Shown: piece by piece, positions 26,660 to 36,614 of the stretch
Numbering within the stretch: the first letter of the stretch is position 1
How the letters are laid out: each line of letters opens with the position of its first letter
Assembly (NCBI RefSeq): GCF_902150045.1
Contig: NZ_CABFVU010000001.1
Location: forward strand, 2,976,001 to 3,040,000
Length of the DNA: 64,000 nt
Source of the DNA: Chitinophaga polysaccharea
Lineage (GTDB): Bacteria; Bacteroidota; Bacteroidia; Chitinophagales; Chitinophagaceae
Direction: 5' to 3'
Notes under the pieces: model-generated
What the model was told of the DNA's origin: nothing
The model's database searches: none
What the model saw: the letters and a program-made list of their open reading frames with translations, nothing else
Program-made: the position numbers and the translations under genes

Positions 26660-28105
26660 TTAGTAAGAAGGATCGGTGGTGGTTATATTTTCCTTTTGGG
26701 AAACAGCAGTACGGTTACTGTTGGCTAAAAAGTACACGGGTATACCAGACAGGGTAATGAATAATCCCGGCCATGTAAATCTTGGTTTATATACAAACAG
26801 CAGGCCGCAGAAAGCAATGCCCATCAATATATATAGCACAGGCAATACGGGATATCCGAAAGCTTTGTAGGGCCTGTCGGCATCCGGGCGTTTCTTGCGG
26901 AGAATAAAGATACCTGCAATAGTAAGCATATAAAAGGCCACCACTACGAAAGAGATCATATCCAGCAGATCGCCGTAACGGCCGCTCAGGCACCATAAGC
27001 AGGCCACCACGCATTGGATCCATAATGCAAAAGAAGGCACCGAAGCGCGGTTTAGATGGCCGGCCTTTTTAAAGAACAGGCCATCCTTTGCCATGGTATG
27101 ATATACACGGGCCCCGGCCAGTATCAGCCCGTTGTTGCAGCCAAATGTGGAGATCATGATCATAACGGCAATAATTACAGTACCGGTGTTTCCAAGTACG
27201 GCCTGCGACACGGACACGGCTACACGGTCTTTCGGCGCATGTGCAATCTCTGATAAAGGGAGTACCGCCAGGTAAGTGATATTGGTAAGTAGGTAGATAA
27301 CAGTCACGATGGCTGTTCCCAGGAAAAGACTCAGCCCGATATTCCTCTTAGGGCTTTTTATTTCCCCGCCAACAAAGGCCACATTGTGCCAGGAGTCGCT
27401 GCTGAACACCGATCCAACCATGGCAGCCGCAATAGCGCCGAAAGCGGCGACGGTGGTGTAGAATGAAATGCTGCCGTCTGCAGTGAGCGGATGCAGTTGC
27501 CATGCCTGTTGCCAGTTGGCCTGCCACACTTCCGGCTTCACAGCCAGCAGCCCGCAAATGATCAACGCGGCGAGGCTCACCAGCTTGGTGAGTGTAAAGG
27601 TGGTTTGAATGGTTTTACCTCCTTCAATTCCACGTGTATTCATATAGGTTAGTAAAACGATCACCCCAATGGAAAGTAGTTGTGCCGCAGTGATATTTAA
27701 AGCGCCCACAGAAAGCAGCACATTTTCTTCACTGAACGCCGGCAGGAGATAGGCGGTGAATTTGGCAAAGGCTACGCCTACAGCGGCAATGGTAGCTGTT
27801 TGTATAACGGTGAAAAAGCTCCAGCCATACAGGAAGGCCGTCATAGGGTTATATGCCTCCTTCAGGTATATGTATTGTCCTCCTGCCCTTGGAAACATTC
27901 CGCTCAGCTCCCCGTAGCTCAATGCGGCAGTAAGCGTCATGAAGCCGGTGATCAGCCACACCAGCAGCAGCCAGCCTGCGCTTCCGGTATGACGGGTAAT
28001 ATCTGCACTGACAATAAAGATCCCGGAACCGATCATACTGCCGGCCACGATCATCGTAGCATCCAGCAGTTTAATGGATGGCTTAAAGGTAGGAGCGTCT
28101 GACAT
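26660..28105 (-). CDS. APC-family amino acid permease
   Basis: A 481-residue inner-membrane transporter with about 12 hydrophobic helices. The first helix contains the substrate-binding unwound motif GSMIGSGIFIV (22-32), the signature of LAT/SteT-like amino-acid permeases, and SYGELSGMFPRAGGQYIYL (about 62-80) is the conserved second-helix loop. It exchanges or imports amino acids; the substrate cannot be told. It is not obviously connected with the sugar genes and lies alone between SusC and an AraC gene. Confidence 0.93.
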   Translation of the reverse strand: MSDAPTFKPSIKLLDATMIVAGSMIGSGIFIVSADITRHTGSAGWLLLVWLITGFMTLTAALSYGELSGMFPRAGGQYIYLKEAYNPMTAFLYGWSFFTVIQTATIAAVGVAFAKFTAYLLPAFSEENVLLSVGALNITAAQLLSIGVIVLLTYMNTRGIEGGKTIQTTFTLTKLVSLAALIICGLLAVKPEVWQANWQQAWQLHPLTADGSISFYTTVAAFGAIAAAMVGSVFSSDSWHNVAFVGGEIKSPKRNIGLSLFLGTAIVTVIYLLTNITYLAVLPLSEIAHAPKDRVAVSVSQAVLGNTGTVIIAVMIMISTFGCNNGLILAGARVYHTMAKDGLFFKKAGHLNRASVPSFALWIQCVVACLWCLSGRYGDLLDMISFVVVAFYMLTIAGIFILRKKRPDADRPYKAFGYPVLPVLYILMGIAFCGLLFVYKPRFTWPGLFITLSGIPVYFLANSNRTAVSQKENITTTDPSY

Positions 28106-28195
28106 AGTAACTATCGTAGTTTGGTTGATTACAGGTTTATCTCCCCTAAAACTACAGTTACTTTGCTGGCAATTCTATTCGCTTTTTGATCAATA

Positions 28196-29095
28196 CTATG
28201 CAGATTTTGTTGTGGCTCCGTTTTCGAGCTGCTCATACTCCCGCAGGTAGCTGCGGGGCGATTTACGGGTAATGCTTTTAAACACCCGGTTAAAATTTGC
28301 AATACTGTTAAAGCCGCAGTTATAGGCCACAGTGGCGATACTGTCGTACGAGCCCCCTGCCAGTTTCTTACAGGCTTCATTGATCCGCACCTCGTTCAGG
28401 AAGGAAACAAATGTTAGCCGCGTATGCTTTTTGAAATACCGGCAAAATGCCTGCGGTGTCATATGCGCTTCCCGGGCAATATCTTCCAGTTTTATTTCCG
28501 CATCATAATGCTGCATAATATAATTGTAGATATACCCGATACGGATACCTTCCTGCTCATTTACAGCAGATAACCTGGATCCTGTGATCAGCGGCTCCAG
28601 GTTTTTGATAGTGAGAAAGAAATTGATCAGCTCCACAAATGTGAGGAACTGTGCAATACCCTGCGACTGGTGTATCTTCAACAGCCGGCTGGATATATCC
28701 ACCACATGCGCCTCGGGGATCTTGAACCCGTTCTGCGACTGATCAATAAAAGATTTTATCTTTTTAAATTCCGGTAAGCCAAACAAAGGCGCCAGCTTGC
28801 CTTCAGGGTTGAAGAAAAGCGTGAGGGCCTGCACATTTTTCTTGTTCTTGCTCCCGAATGGCGATTCTTCACTTTTTAACACATGCGGCTGGTTGCTCCC
28901 GATCCAGTATATTTCATTGGACCAGAAAGTATGCATATTATTCTCCACTATCAACGTGCCATGGCCATGCTGGATCCAGGTAAGCTGGATTTCTTCATGG
29001 CGGTGAAGATGCGGATAGAAAGCCGGCAACCGGTCTTGTTGTGTGATAATGGTTTTATCGTGCGCTACAGGTATTGTAAACTGCAATACTTTCAT
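28196..29095 (-). CDS. AraC-family transcriptional regulator with cupin domain
   Basis: A 299-residue regulator. The N-terminal cupin (about 15-110) includes FYPHLHRHEEIQLTWI, with a histidine cluster typical of sugar-binding AraC proteins. The C-terminal pair of helix-turn-helix motifs begins at about 195 (IKLEDIAREAHMTPQAFCRY) and ends near FNRVFKSITRKSPRSYL. It is transcribed toward the permease gene and divergent from the S9 peptidase gene, 190 bp apart. Its targets are unknown; the peptidase operon or the permease are candidates from position only. Confidence 0.92.
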   Translation of the reverse strand: MKVLQFTIPVAHDKTIITQQDRLPAFYPHLHRHEEIQLTWIQHGHGTLIVENNMHTFWSNEIYWIGSNQPHVLKSEESPFGSKNKKNVQALTLFFNPEGKLAPLFGLPEFKKIKSFIDQSQNGFKIPEAHVVDISSRLLKIHQSQGIAQFLTFVELINFFLTIKNLEPLITGSRLSAVNEQEGIRIGYIYNYIMQHYDAEIKLEDIAREAHMTPQAFCRYFKKHTRLTFVSFLNEVRINEACKKLAGGSYDSIATVAYNCGFNSIANFNRVFKSITRKSPRSYLREYEQLENGATTKSA

Positions 29096-29285
29096 GTAAT
29101 TACATTATTCTTTTTTTAACACCTTTAAAGAGATTGTAACCAAATTTAGGTGAAGATATGAGAACAAGTTATTAAAAAACGTTTAAAAACTAACCAATGC
29201 CTGGTGTACTTTTAAAAAATATCCGGAGAGCCGGATTATATTAATTGTCCATATTACATTTAATTATAGCGGATCAACACAACTT

Positions 29286-31424
29286 ATGAAATATCAACGA
29301 TTTCTTTACCTGCTGATTCTATGGAGCCTGCCAACGGGGCTGCTGCTCGCACAGCAAAACAAGCCAACGCCTTACCTGCCTTCACATGCGGAGATATTGC
29401 AGCGATACAGGAAAGTACAACTGCTGGATAGTATTACCCGGAAAACTATTTCCCGGCATAATGTGGACGCCAACTGGCTGCCCGACGGGAAGACGTTCTG
29501 GTACACGGTTACAGGAAAGGACAGTGTTAAAACAGCTTATCTTGTAACTGCTGCCACCGGGAAAAAAGAGCTGATCACCGATACCGCAAAAATTGCGCAA
29601 CTGGCAAAGAACGAGGCCAGGCTGCTGCCGCTGAGACAGCATGAGCCCAGTCGCTGGGAAGGATTTGCCACCGACAGTATTTCGCCGGATAAACAATGGA
29701 TAGCCACTACCATAGGCGGCAATGTATATATACGATCGGCAGCCACTGGTGCGCTTACGCCATTCACAACAGACGGGAAAGCCAGTGGCGATTTCTATGG
29801 TGCCTTTGCCTGGTCGCCCGACAGCAAATACCTTGTCGGGTACCGCATCCACCCCGTGGAAGATTCCGCGGTGTATTATGTGCTCACTGATGTGCCCGGC
29901 ACCACCCGCGGGCAGTTGCGCTCCCATCCCTACAAACAGCCGGGCGATCCTTTTACTACTTTTGATATGTACCTGTTCACCATGGAAGGAAAAACCACTA
30001 CCCGGGTGAAAACAGACAGGATCGATTTCTTTGACGCACCGGTACTGCACTGGCGCAACAAGGCCCCCCGCTATTTTCTCTATGAAAAAGTGGACCGTGG
30101 CCATCAGCGCTTCCGCGTAATAGAAGTGGATGCCGCCAATGGCAACACCCGCACTATACTGGATGAACAAACACCGACTTTCATCTACGAATCCCGTCTC
30201 TATACCCATTACCTGCCGGAAACCAATGAACTGCTCTGGACCTCTGAAAAGGATGGATGGCGGCACATCTACCTGGTGAACACCCTCACCGGTGAGATTA
30301 AGAACCAGGTAACAAAAGGCGATTGGGTAGTGAGGGAAATAGACAGTGTAGACGCAAAGAAAAGAGAGATATGGTTCAGGGCCGGCGGCAGGAACGCCGG
30401 GGAAGACCCTTACTTTGTTCACTACTACCGTACAGACTTTGCAGGGAAGCACCTGCTTGACCTGACACCGGCTGCCGGAAATCACCAGGTATTCTTTTCT
30501 CCCGACAGGAAATATTTCATTGATAAATACTCACAGGTAAATGTACCACCAGTGAATGAACTGCGCCGTACGGCCGACGGGAAACTGATGGCCGTGCTGG
30601 AAAGGGCAGACGTAAGCGGCTGGAAAGCCACCGGCGTTCCTTTCCCGGTTCCGTTCAGCGCAAAAGGCCGTGATGGCAAAACAGATATCTGGGGTATAAT
30701 GTGCAGGCCAACAGATTATGATTCCACAAAAATGTACCCGGTAGTGGAAAACATTTATGCCGGTCCGCAGGATGCTTTTGTGCCCAAAAGCTTCATGAGC
30801 TATTATAATGATATGCAAAGCCTGGCGGATCTTGGGTTTATTGTAGTGCAGATAGATGGTATGGGTACCGCCAACCGTTCCAAGGCATTCCATGATGTAT
30901 GCTGGAAAAATCTTGCTGATGCAGGGTTCCCCGACCGTATCCTCTGGATCAGGGCACTGGCTGAAAAATACCCGTTTGTGGATACCTCACGGGTAGGGCT
31001 ATACGGAACTTCTGCCGGCGGCCAGAACGCCCTGGGCGGCCTGCTTTTCCACCCGGAGTTTTATAAGGCGGCAGTGGCTTCCTGCGGTTGCCACGATAAC
31101 CGGGTAGATAAACAATGGTGGAATGAACAGTGGATGGGTTACCCCGTGGGCAAGGAGTATGAAGAGCAATCCAATGTAACGAACGCCGGTAAATTACAGG
31201 GCCGCCTGCTCCTGATAGTAGGGGAGGCCGATACTAACGTGCCGCCTGAATCTACTTACCGGGTGATCAACGCACTGATCAAAAAAGGAAAGTCTTTTGA
31301 ATTCCTGCCGGTGCCTGGCATGGGACATAGCGACGGTGGTCCTTACGGGCGCATTAAACGCCGCGATTTCTTTGTAAAAAATCTTCTGAATACCAATCCG
31401 CCAGACAGAAATATAAATGAGTAA
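29286..31424 (+). CDS. Exported prolyl oligopeptidase-family (S9) dipeptidyl peptidase
   Basis: A 712-residue exported serine peptidase. A signal peptide (to about LLAQQ, 22-24) is followed by a beta-propeller domain like that of DPP IV (about 60-440) and the alpha/beta-hydrolase domain. The triad reads Ser576 in YGTSAGG, Asp649 in GEADTNV and His681 in PGMGHSDGG. The nucleophile elbow GTSAGG differs from the common GWSYGG of DPP IV, a variant found in some Bacteroidetes S9 proteins. It would trim peptides in the periplasm. The DUF885 gene follows after only 3 bp, so the two act together. Confidence 0.92.
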   Translation: MKYQRFLYLLILWSLPTGLLLAQQNKPTPYLPSHAEILQRYRKVQLLDSITRKTISRHNVDANWLPDGKTFWYTVTGKDSVKTAYLVTAATGKKELITDTAKIAQLAKNEARLLPLRQHEPSRWEGFATDSISPDKQWIATTIGGNVYIRSAATGALTPFTTDGKASGDFYGAFAWSPDSKYLVGYRIHPVEDSAVYYVLTDVPGTTRGQLRSHPYKQPGDPFTTFDMYLFTMEGKTTTRVKTDRIDFFDAPVLHWRNKAPRYFLYEKVDRGHQRFRVIEVDAANGNTRTILDEQTPTFIYESRLYTHYLPETNELLWTSEKDGWRHIYLVNTLTGEIKNQVTKGDWVVREIDSVDAKKREIWFRAGGRNAGEDPYFVHYYRTDFAGKHLLDLTPAAGNHQVFFSPDRKYFIDKYSQVNVPPVNELRRTADGKLMAVLERADVSGWKATGVPFPVPFSAKGRDGKTDIWGIMCRPTDYDSTKMYPVVENIYAGPQDAFVPKSFMSYYNDMQSLADLGFIVVQIDGMGTANRSKAFHDVCWKNLADAGFPDRILWIRALAEKYPFVDTSRVGLYGTSAGGQNALGGLLFHPEFYKAAVASCGCHDNRVDKQWWNEQWMGYPVGKEYEEQSNVTNAGKLQGRLLLIVGEADTNVPPESTYRVINALIKKGKSFEFLPVPGMGHSDGGPYGRIKRRDFFVKNLLNTNPPDRNINE

Positions 31425-31427
31425 ATT

Positions 31428-33158
31428 ATGCCTCTTTTGAAGAAATTATACCCGCTGCTTACCTGCCTGCTGTTGCTGCAGGTGGCAACTATTGCCCAAT
31501 CGGCAGATAATGACCTGTATCTCCAGTCCAGCGAAGTGAATAATATCATGGTGCAGTATGATGCAGATGCCGGTAACCTGCACCGTTTTTATTTTGTAGA
31601 TAATTCACCGGAGCAGCTTTCCCGCATGACCACCTTGGTGAAAAGCTACCAGCAACGGCTGGAAGAGCTGAACTATACCAGGCTGAATGTAGGTGCACAG
31701 GTAGATTATACGCTCTTCAAACGCCGGCTGTTGCAGGCACTGGAAGAGTTAACACTGGCACAGCAGGAAAGTGCGCAGTTAAAAAAGTGGTTTCCCTTTG
31801 CAGAGAAGATCTACCAGGTGGAGCAGCACCGGCGCCGAGGGGAAAAACCGGATGCACCGGCGCTGGCTGCACAGCTGAGCGATATGGCAAAGGAAATTGC
31901 CCGGAGCAGGCAGCAACTGGAAACAGACAGCTCGCTCACCCTGCCACAGATCCGCAGGGGCATTTCCACTATCAAAGGTTTACGGGAAGCATTAAGCAGC
32001 GTGTTCACTTTTTATAATGGGTATGACCCGCTTTTTTCCTGGTGGGTGCCGGCCCCGTACAAACAGGTAGACAGCCTGCTGAAAACCTACAGCGCTACTT
32101 TCTATAATAAAGAAAAAAGTACTGCCCGCATGCCGGACGACGGAAGTGGCATTGCTGGTCACCCTATCGGAAGAACGGCGCTGATCAAAGGATTACAGGA
32201 GGAAATGATCCCTTACACACCGGAAGAATTGCTCGCTATTGCCAATAAAGAATTTGCCTGGTGTGATGCTGAAATGGAAAAAGCCACCCGTGAAATGGGA
32301 TTGGGGACCGACTGGAAAGCCGCTATGGAAAAAGTGAAGAACAGTTATGTGCCCCCGGCGGACCAGCCGGCGGCGATGATGAAACTTTACAATGAGTCAG
32401 TGGATTTTATAAAGCAGCACAACCTGATCACCCTTCCGCCACTGGCAGAAGAAACCTGGCGTATGATCATGATGACGCCGGAGCGGCAGCTGGTAAATCC
32501 CTTCTTCACCGGCGGGGAGGAATTCAGTGTATCCTATCCCGTTAGCAGTATGAGCCACGAAGATAAAATGATGAGCATGCGTGGCAATAACCCGCATTTC
32601 TCCAGGGCCACGGTGCATCATGAACTGCTGGCAGGGCATGCCTTACAGGAATTTATGCAGAACCGTTATAAAACATACCGGCATTTTGAAACCCCGTTCT
32701 GGATTGAAGGCTGGGCCCTGTACTGGGAGCGGCTGTTGTGGGACCAGGGATTTGCACAGTCGCCCGAAGACCGTATAGGTATGTTGTTCTGGCGCAAGCA
32801 CCGCTGCGCACGCATTATCTTCTCTATTAATTATCATACCGGTAAATGGACGCCGCAGCAATGCATTGATTTCCTGGTAGACCGTGTAGGGCACGAGCGG
32901 GCCAATGCGGAAGGAGAGGTGCGCCGTTCTTTTGTTGGCGGGTATAGCCCCCTGTACCAGATTGCCTATATGATTGGCGGATTACAGTTCGAAGCCCTGA
33001 AGAAGGAGCTGGTAGACAGCGGTAAAATGTCTTTTAAACAATATCATGATGCAGTGCTCAGGGAAAATATGATGCCTATAGAAATGCTCCGGGCTATCCT
33101 GTTGAACAAGCCGGTGCCAAAGGATTTTACATCCAGCTGGCGCTTTTATAAGTTATAG
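31428..33158 (+). CDS. DUF885-family exported putative metallopeptidase
   Basis: A 576-residue protein with an N-terminal signal peptide (to about IAQS, 23). The conserved DUF885 motif HHELLAGHALQ places His398, Glu399 and His404, the HExxxGH pattern thought to bind zinc. The family is linked to metallopeptidases, but activity is shown for few members. FWIEGWALYWERLL and GGYSPLYQIAYMIGG downstream are typical. The gap of 3 bp to the S9 gene indicates a bicistronic peptidase operon, followed by a terminator. Confidence 0.88.
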   Translation: MPLLKKLYPLLTCLLLLQVATIAQSADNDLYLQSSEVNNIMVQYDADAGNLHRFYFVDNSPEQLSRMTTLVKSYQQRLEELNYTRLNVGAQVDYTLFKRRLLQALEELTLAQQESAQLKKWFPFAEKIYQVEQHRRRGEKPDAPALAAQLSDMAKEIARSRQQLETDSSLTLPQIRRGISTIKGLREALSSVFTFYNGYDPLFSWWVPAPYKQVDSLLKTYSATFYNKEKSTARMPDDGSGIAGHPIGRTALIKGLQEEMIPYTPEELLAIANKEFAWCDAEMEKATREMGLGTDWKAAMEKVKNSYVPPADQPAAMMKLYNESVDFIKQHNLITLPPLAEETWRMIMMTPERQLVNPFFTGGEEFSVSYPVSSMSHEDKMMSMRGNNPHFSRATVHHELLAGHALQEFMQNRYKTYRHFETPFWIEGWALYWERLLWDQGFAQSPEDRIGMLFWRKHRCARIIFSINYHTGKWTPQQCIDFLVDRVGHERANAEGEVRRSFVGGYSPLYQIAYMIGGLQFEALKKELVDSGKMSFKQYHDAVLRENMMPIEMLRAILLNKPVPKDFTSSWRFYKL

Positions 33159-33164
33159 TTTTAC

Positions 33165-33205
33165 GGGCCGTTGCCATTATAAACGGCAATGGCCCTTTTC
33201 TTTTT
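33165..33205 (+). terminator. Rho-independent terminator of the peptidase operon
   Basis: GGGCCGTTGCC pairs with GGCAATGGCCC (11 bp, one G-U pair) and is followed by TTTTCTTTTT, 6 bp after the DUF885 stop. Confidence 0.82.
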
Positions 33206-33284
33206 CTACCTGTTAAAATCAGCAACCTATCTGTTAATTTCCGGGAAGTAATATCCGGCCCTTTTAGATAGATTTGTAACAACA

Positions 33285-33301
33285 ATTGTCAACAATACAA
33301 T
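33285..33301. promoter_or_regulatory. Candidate AraR operator 3 (ATTGT-N7-ACAAT)
   Basis: ATTGTCAACAATACAAT lies 109 bp before the second SusC start, preceded by TTGTAACAACA. It keeps the palindromic arms of the other three sites but a different spacer. No clear -33/-7 pair is seen in the gap. Confidence 0.5.
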
Positions 33302-33410
33302 TAAAATAAATCAACCGGAGTAAGATCTAATATCGCGTCAACGCACGGTGTGCGGGCCTGTAATAGCATATATCAACCAGAATTTTTCAACATTTCTTAA
33401 ATCTAATCCC

Positions 33411-36400
33411 ATGCAGAAAATTGTCATGGCCTTTATCGCCTTATTGGCGGTCTTACCATCTGTTGCCCAGAACGTAAAAGTGACCGGCAAAATTACAGAT
33501 GAAAGAAGCGGGCCACTTCCCGGCGCCTCGGTCAAGATCAAAGGGAACTCCCAGGGGGTAGTTACGGATGATAAAGGGGAATTTTCCCTGGCGGCATCAC
33601 CCGATGCCACGTTAGAGATCAGTTTTATCGGCTACCTTAAACAAGAACAGAAACTGAAAGGCCGTACCCACCTGAATATTGTGCTTACCGCGCAGAGCGG
33701 TGCGCTGGGCGATGTGGTGGTGATCGGCTACCAGACCGTAAACCGGCGTAAGGCCACTGCGGCTGTTTCCAGCATTAAAGGAAAAGACATTGAGAACATT
33801 CCCGCCGGTAGTTTTGAACAACTCCTGCAGGGACGAATGTCTGGCGTGAATGTACAGAACTTCACCGGTGAGCCCGGCGCTGCTCCTACTATTTCGGTAA
33901 GGGGCAACACGGCCATTGGTACATCTTACCAAAACAATCAGTATAAGATACTGAACAAACCATTGTATGTAATTGATGATGTGCCGCAGTTCAATGATGA
34001 TATGGTAGGACCGGACATTGGTACGGGCACCAACAATATCGCCGGTTTGAATCCCAATGAAATTGAGTCGGTAGATGTACTGAAAGATGCAGCGGCAGCC
34101 GCCGTATACGGTTCCCGCGGCGCCAATGGGGTGATCATCATCAAAACAAAAAGAGCCCGTACCGGCGCCCCGCGCTTCAGCGTATCGGCTTATGGCGGTT
34201 TAACGGAGATCCCAAAGCTCCGCCAGGTATTGGTGGGAGCAGCCGAACGCCGGGAGAAGATCCGCCTGTATGATGACAACTTTGAAGGTAACTACGACCG
34301 GCTTACACATAAGAACCTGATCATGACGGATAGCCTGAACCCGGACCTGGACAAGGCCACCGACTGGCAACGCCTGTTTTACCGCAAAGGAATGATCAGG
34401 AATGTAGACTTTAACGTATACGGGGGTACGGAGTATAACACGTATCGTTTGTCTGCCGGCCTGTATATGGAAGATGGTATCGTAAAAGCCTCCGGGTTTA
34501 AACGTTATACGCTCAACTATTCTTCTTCGATACGTACCAAGAACGGCGCGCTGGAAGTAGTGCCCAATATCAGGCTGGCCCGTATGGAAAGAGGGCGTGG
34601 CTCCGGTAGTGCCGACCTGTTTGGCGCAGTAGGGCAAAGCATGCCGTCGTCGTTGTTCGCACCTGATGAGAACAGCCTGCAACGTGTGCTGGGTCGGTAT
34701 TCAAGCAATATGGATATTAATGTGGATAACCAGGTGAATGGCGATATTTCCCTGCAGCTGAGGTTATCTCCCCAGTTGTCTTTCCGCTCCCGCAACTCTG
34801 TATCGATGGTGATGAGCCGCCGCGACGTATCAGTGCCCGGTGAGCTGAATGCAGATCTTGGCAATTCTGCCTCGTCTACGAGTGGGCTGCAGCAAAGCTA
34901 TACCACTTCCAACGACCTGAACTGGAACGCTGTATTCGGAAAAGGGAAAGAGCATACCATTAACGCTATCGTAGGACAGGAAGTGCAGTACAGCACCTAT
35001 CAGAATACCTATGCGCAGGGTTCCCGCGGCGCCAGCGACCAGATACAGGTAGTGAACGGTTTCCCGCAGGGACCTTACCTGTATGGTAGTTCCGCTTACT
35101 CAGCCTTTGGTATCCTTTCGTTGTTTTCGCGGGTGAACTATGATTATAAAAGTACTTACCTCTTTTCTGCTTCCCTCCGCGGAGATGCAGCATCCAGCTT
35201 TGGCCCTGATAATAAATGGGGATATTTTCCCGCTATCTCCGCCGGCTGGATGATCAGTAATGAGCCTTTCATGCGGCGCTATGCCAGCTGGTTATCCATG
35301 TTGAAACTACGCGGCAGTTATGGTGTGCTGGGTAATCTTCCGGGTGATTATTATCTGCAGTACAGTCTTTATAACATTGGCGGCGCCGGTTATAACGGCA
35401 GTGGCCTGAGCCCGAATACCTACAATGGCAGTGTTACCATTACCCCGCAATTTGGTTCCGGTGGCGTGGCGCAGAAAGACATCAGCTGGGAGAAAACCGC
35501 CAGCTGGAATGGAGGTATAGAAGCAGAACTGATGAATGGTAAATACTACTTCAGCGCCGATGTGTATGTAAAGAACAGTAAAGCCGGGTTAATAGATATG
35601 AACCTGCAAAGCACTACCGGTATCGCTACCGCCAAAACCAACGGTGCACAGTTACGCAATTCAGGTATTGATATCAACTTCCAGTTCAGGAATGTAATGC
35701 CGGAGAAAAGCGCCCTGCGCTGGGAAATACTCTGGAATGTGAGTATGAACAAGAATATAGTGGTTAGCATACCTAATAATAACAGGGATCTTACTTTTGG
35801 TAATCTCTTTAATACCACGCATATCCTTACCCGCGGAAAAGCGGTGAATACTTTTTACCTGCTGAAAACACTGGGCGTATATAGTACCGATGATGATGTG
35901 CCGACAGATAAATATACTGGTAAGAAATTCCAGGTAGGGGCAGTGAATGACCCGAATTCCAACAATCCTTTCCGGGCAGGCGAGTTTATTTTTGCAGACC
36001 TGGATGGCGATGGTATTATAGATGCTTATAACGGCGGTATTACCGGGGATAAAATCCCTTATGGCAACCCTAATCCTTTCCTCACCGGTGGTATCACGCA
36101 AAATTTTTACTGGAAGAATTTCACCTTCGGGTTCCTTTGCACGTTTACATTTAAAAGGGATGTGCTGAACCTGTATGAATCCGATACCTATGGCCGTTAT
36201 GGCTGGGATACAGGTGGTGATGAATTTTCCAAATATGCGGTGTCTGATCTTTCGTCTATGAACATCTGGCGTAAGCCGGGCGACAAGGCACAGTACGCAA
36301 GAATGGATATTGGTACTTACCGTTACTACTACCGTGCAGATCAGACCTTCTTCCTGGAGAAAGGAGATTATTTCAGGATCAAGAATATTTCATTTGGTTA

Positions 36401-36596
36401 TACCCTCCGCGAAAAGGCACTGAAACCGCTTCACCTGAACCGCTTACGGTTCTATGGGCTGATGGACAACGTATACATCTTCCAGGCATCCAGAAGATTA
36501 CCGGATGCAGAGAATGTAAATCCTTACGGGGAGTATAACGGTGTAGGCTATCCGAGCCCGCATAAATACACATTGGGCATTGATGTAGGATTTTAA
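33411..36596 (+). CDS. SusC/RagA-like TonB-dependent outer-membrane transporter
   Basis: A 1061-residue receptor. The signal peptide (1-20, ending SVAQ) is followed by a carboxypeptidase-D-like domain (about 22-100), a TonB plug with VVVIGYQTVNRRKATAAVSS and YGSRGANGVIIIKTKR, and a barrel ending in DVGF. ATG 33411 is preferred over the upstream ATG at 33348, since it gives a clean signal peptide. It heads the second polysaccharide-utilisation cluster and is followed by SusD after 18 bp. The barrel sequence differs widely from the receptor at 23132, so the two probably have different substrates. Confidence 0.95.
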   Translation: MQKIVMAFIALLAVLPSVAQNVKVTGKITDERSGPLPGASVKIKGNSQGVVTDDKGEFSLAASPDATLEISFIGYLKQEQKLKGRTHLNIVLTAQSGALGDVVVIGYQTVNRRKATAAVSSIKGKDIENIPAGSFEQLLQGRMSGVNVQNFTGEPGAAPTISVRGNTAIGTSYQNNQYKILNKPLYVIDDVPQFNDDMVGPDIGTGTNNIAGLNPNEIESVDVLKDAAAAAVYGSRGANGVIIIKTKRARTGAPRFSVSAYGGLTEIPKLRQVLVGAAERREKIRLYDDNFEGNYDRLTHKNLIMTDSLNPDLDKATDWQRLFYRKGMIRNVDFNVYGGTEYNTYRLSAGLYMEDGIVKASGFKRYTLNYSSSIRTKNGALEVVPNIRLARMERGRGSGSADLFGAVGQSMPSSLFAPDENSLQRVLGRYSSNMDINVDNQVNGDISLQLRLSPQLSFRSRNSVSMVMSRRDVSVPGELNADLGNSASSTSGLQQSYTTSNDLNWNAVFGKGKEHTINAIVGQEVQYSTYQNTYAQGSRGASDQIQVVNGFPQGPYLYGSSAYSAFGILSLFSRVNYDYKSTYLFSASLRGDAASSFGPDNKWGYFPAISAGWMISNEPFMRRYASWLSMLKLRGSYGVLGNLPGDYYLQYSLYNIGGAGYNGSGLSPNTYNGSVTITPQFGSGGVAQKDISWEKTASWNGGIEAELMNGKYYFSADVYVKNSKAGLIDMNLQSTTGIATAKTNGAQLRNSGIDINFQFRNVMPEKSALRWEILWNVSMNKNIVVSIPNNNRDLTFGNLFNTTHILTRGKAVNTFYLLKTLGVYSTDDDVPTDKYTGKKFQVGAVNDPNSNNPFRAGEFIFADLDGDGIIDAYNGGITGDKIPYGNPNPFLTGGITQNFYWKNFTFGFLCTFTFKRDVLNLYESDTYGRYGWDTGGDEFSKYAVSDLSSMNIWRKPGDKAQYARMDIGTYRYYYRADQTFFLEKGDYFRIKNISFGYTLREKALKPLHLNRLRFYGLMDNVYIFQASRRLPDAENVNPYGEYNGVGYPSPHKYTLGIDVGF

Positions 36597-36614
36597 AACA
36601 GCTAAACACTTTTT

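Noticed and set aside
29244..29260. ATTGTCCATATTACATT before the S9 peptidase gene, similar to the arabinose operator
   Set aside because: The right arm is ACATT instead of ACAAT and the downstream genes are peptidases, so it is not counted as an operator.
33348..33410. An upstream ATG would extend the second SusC protein by 21 residues
   Set aside because: The extension would put a polar stretch before a complete signal peptide; ATG 33411 fits the family.
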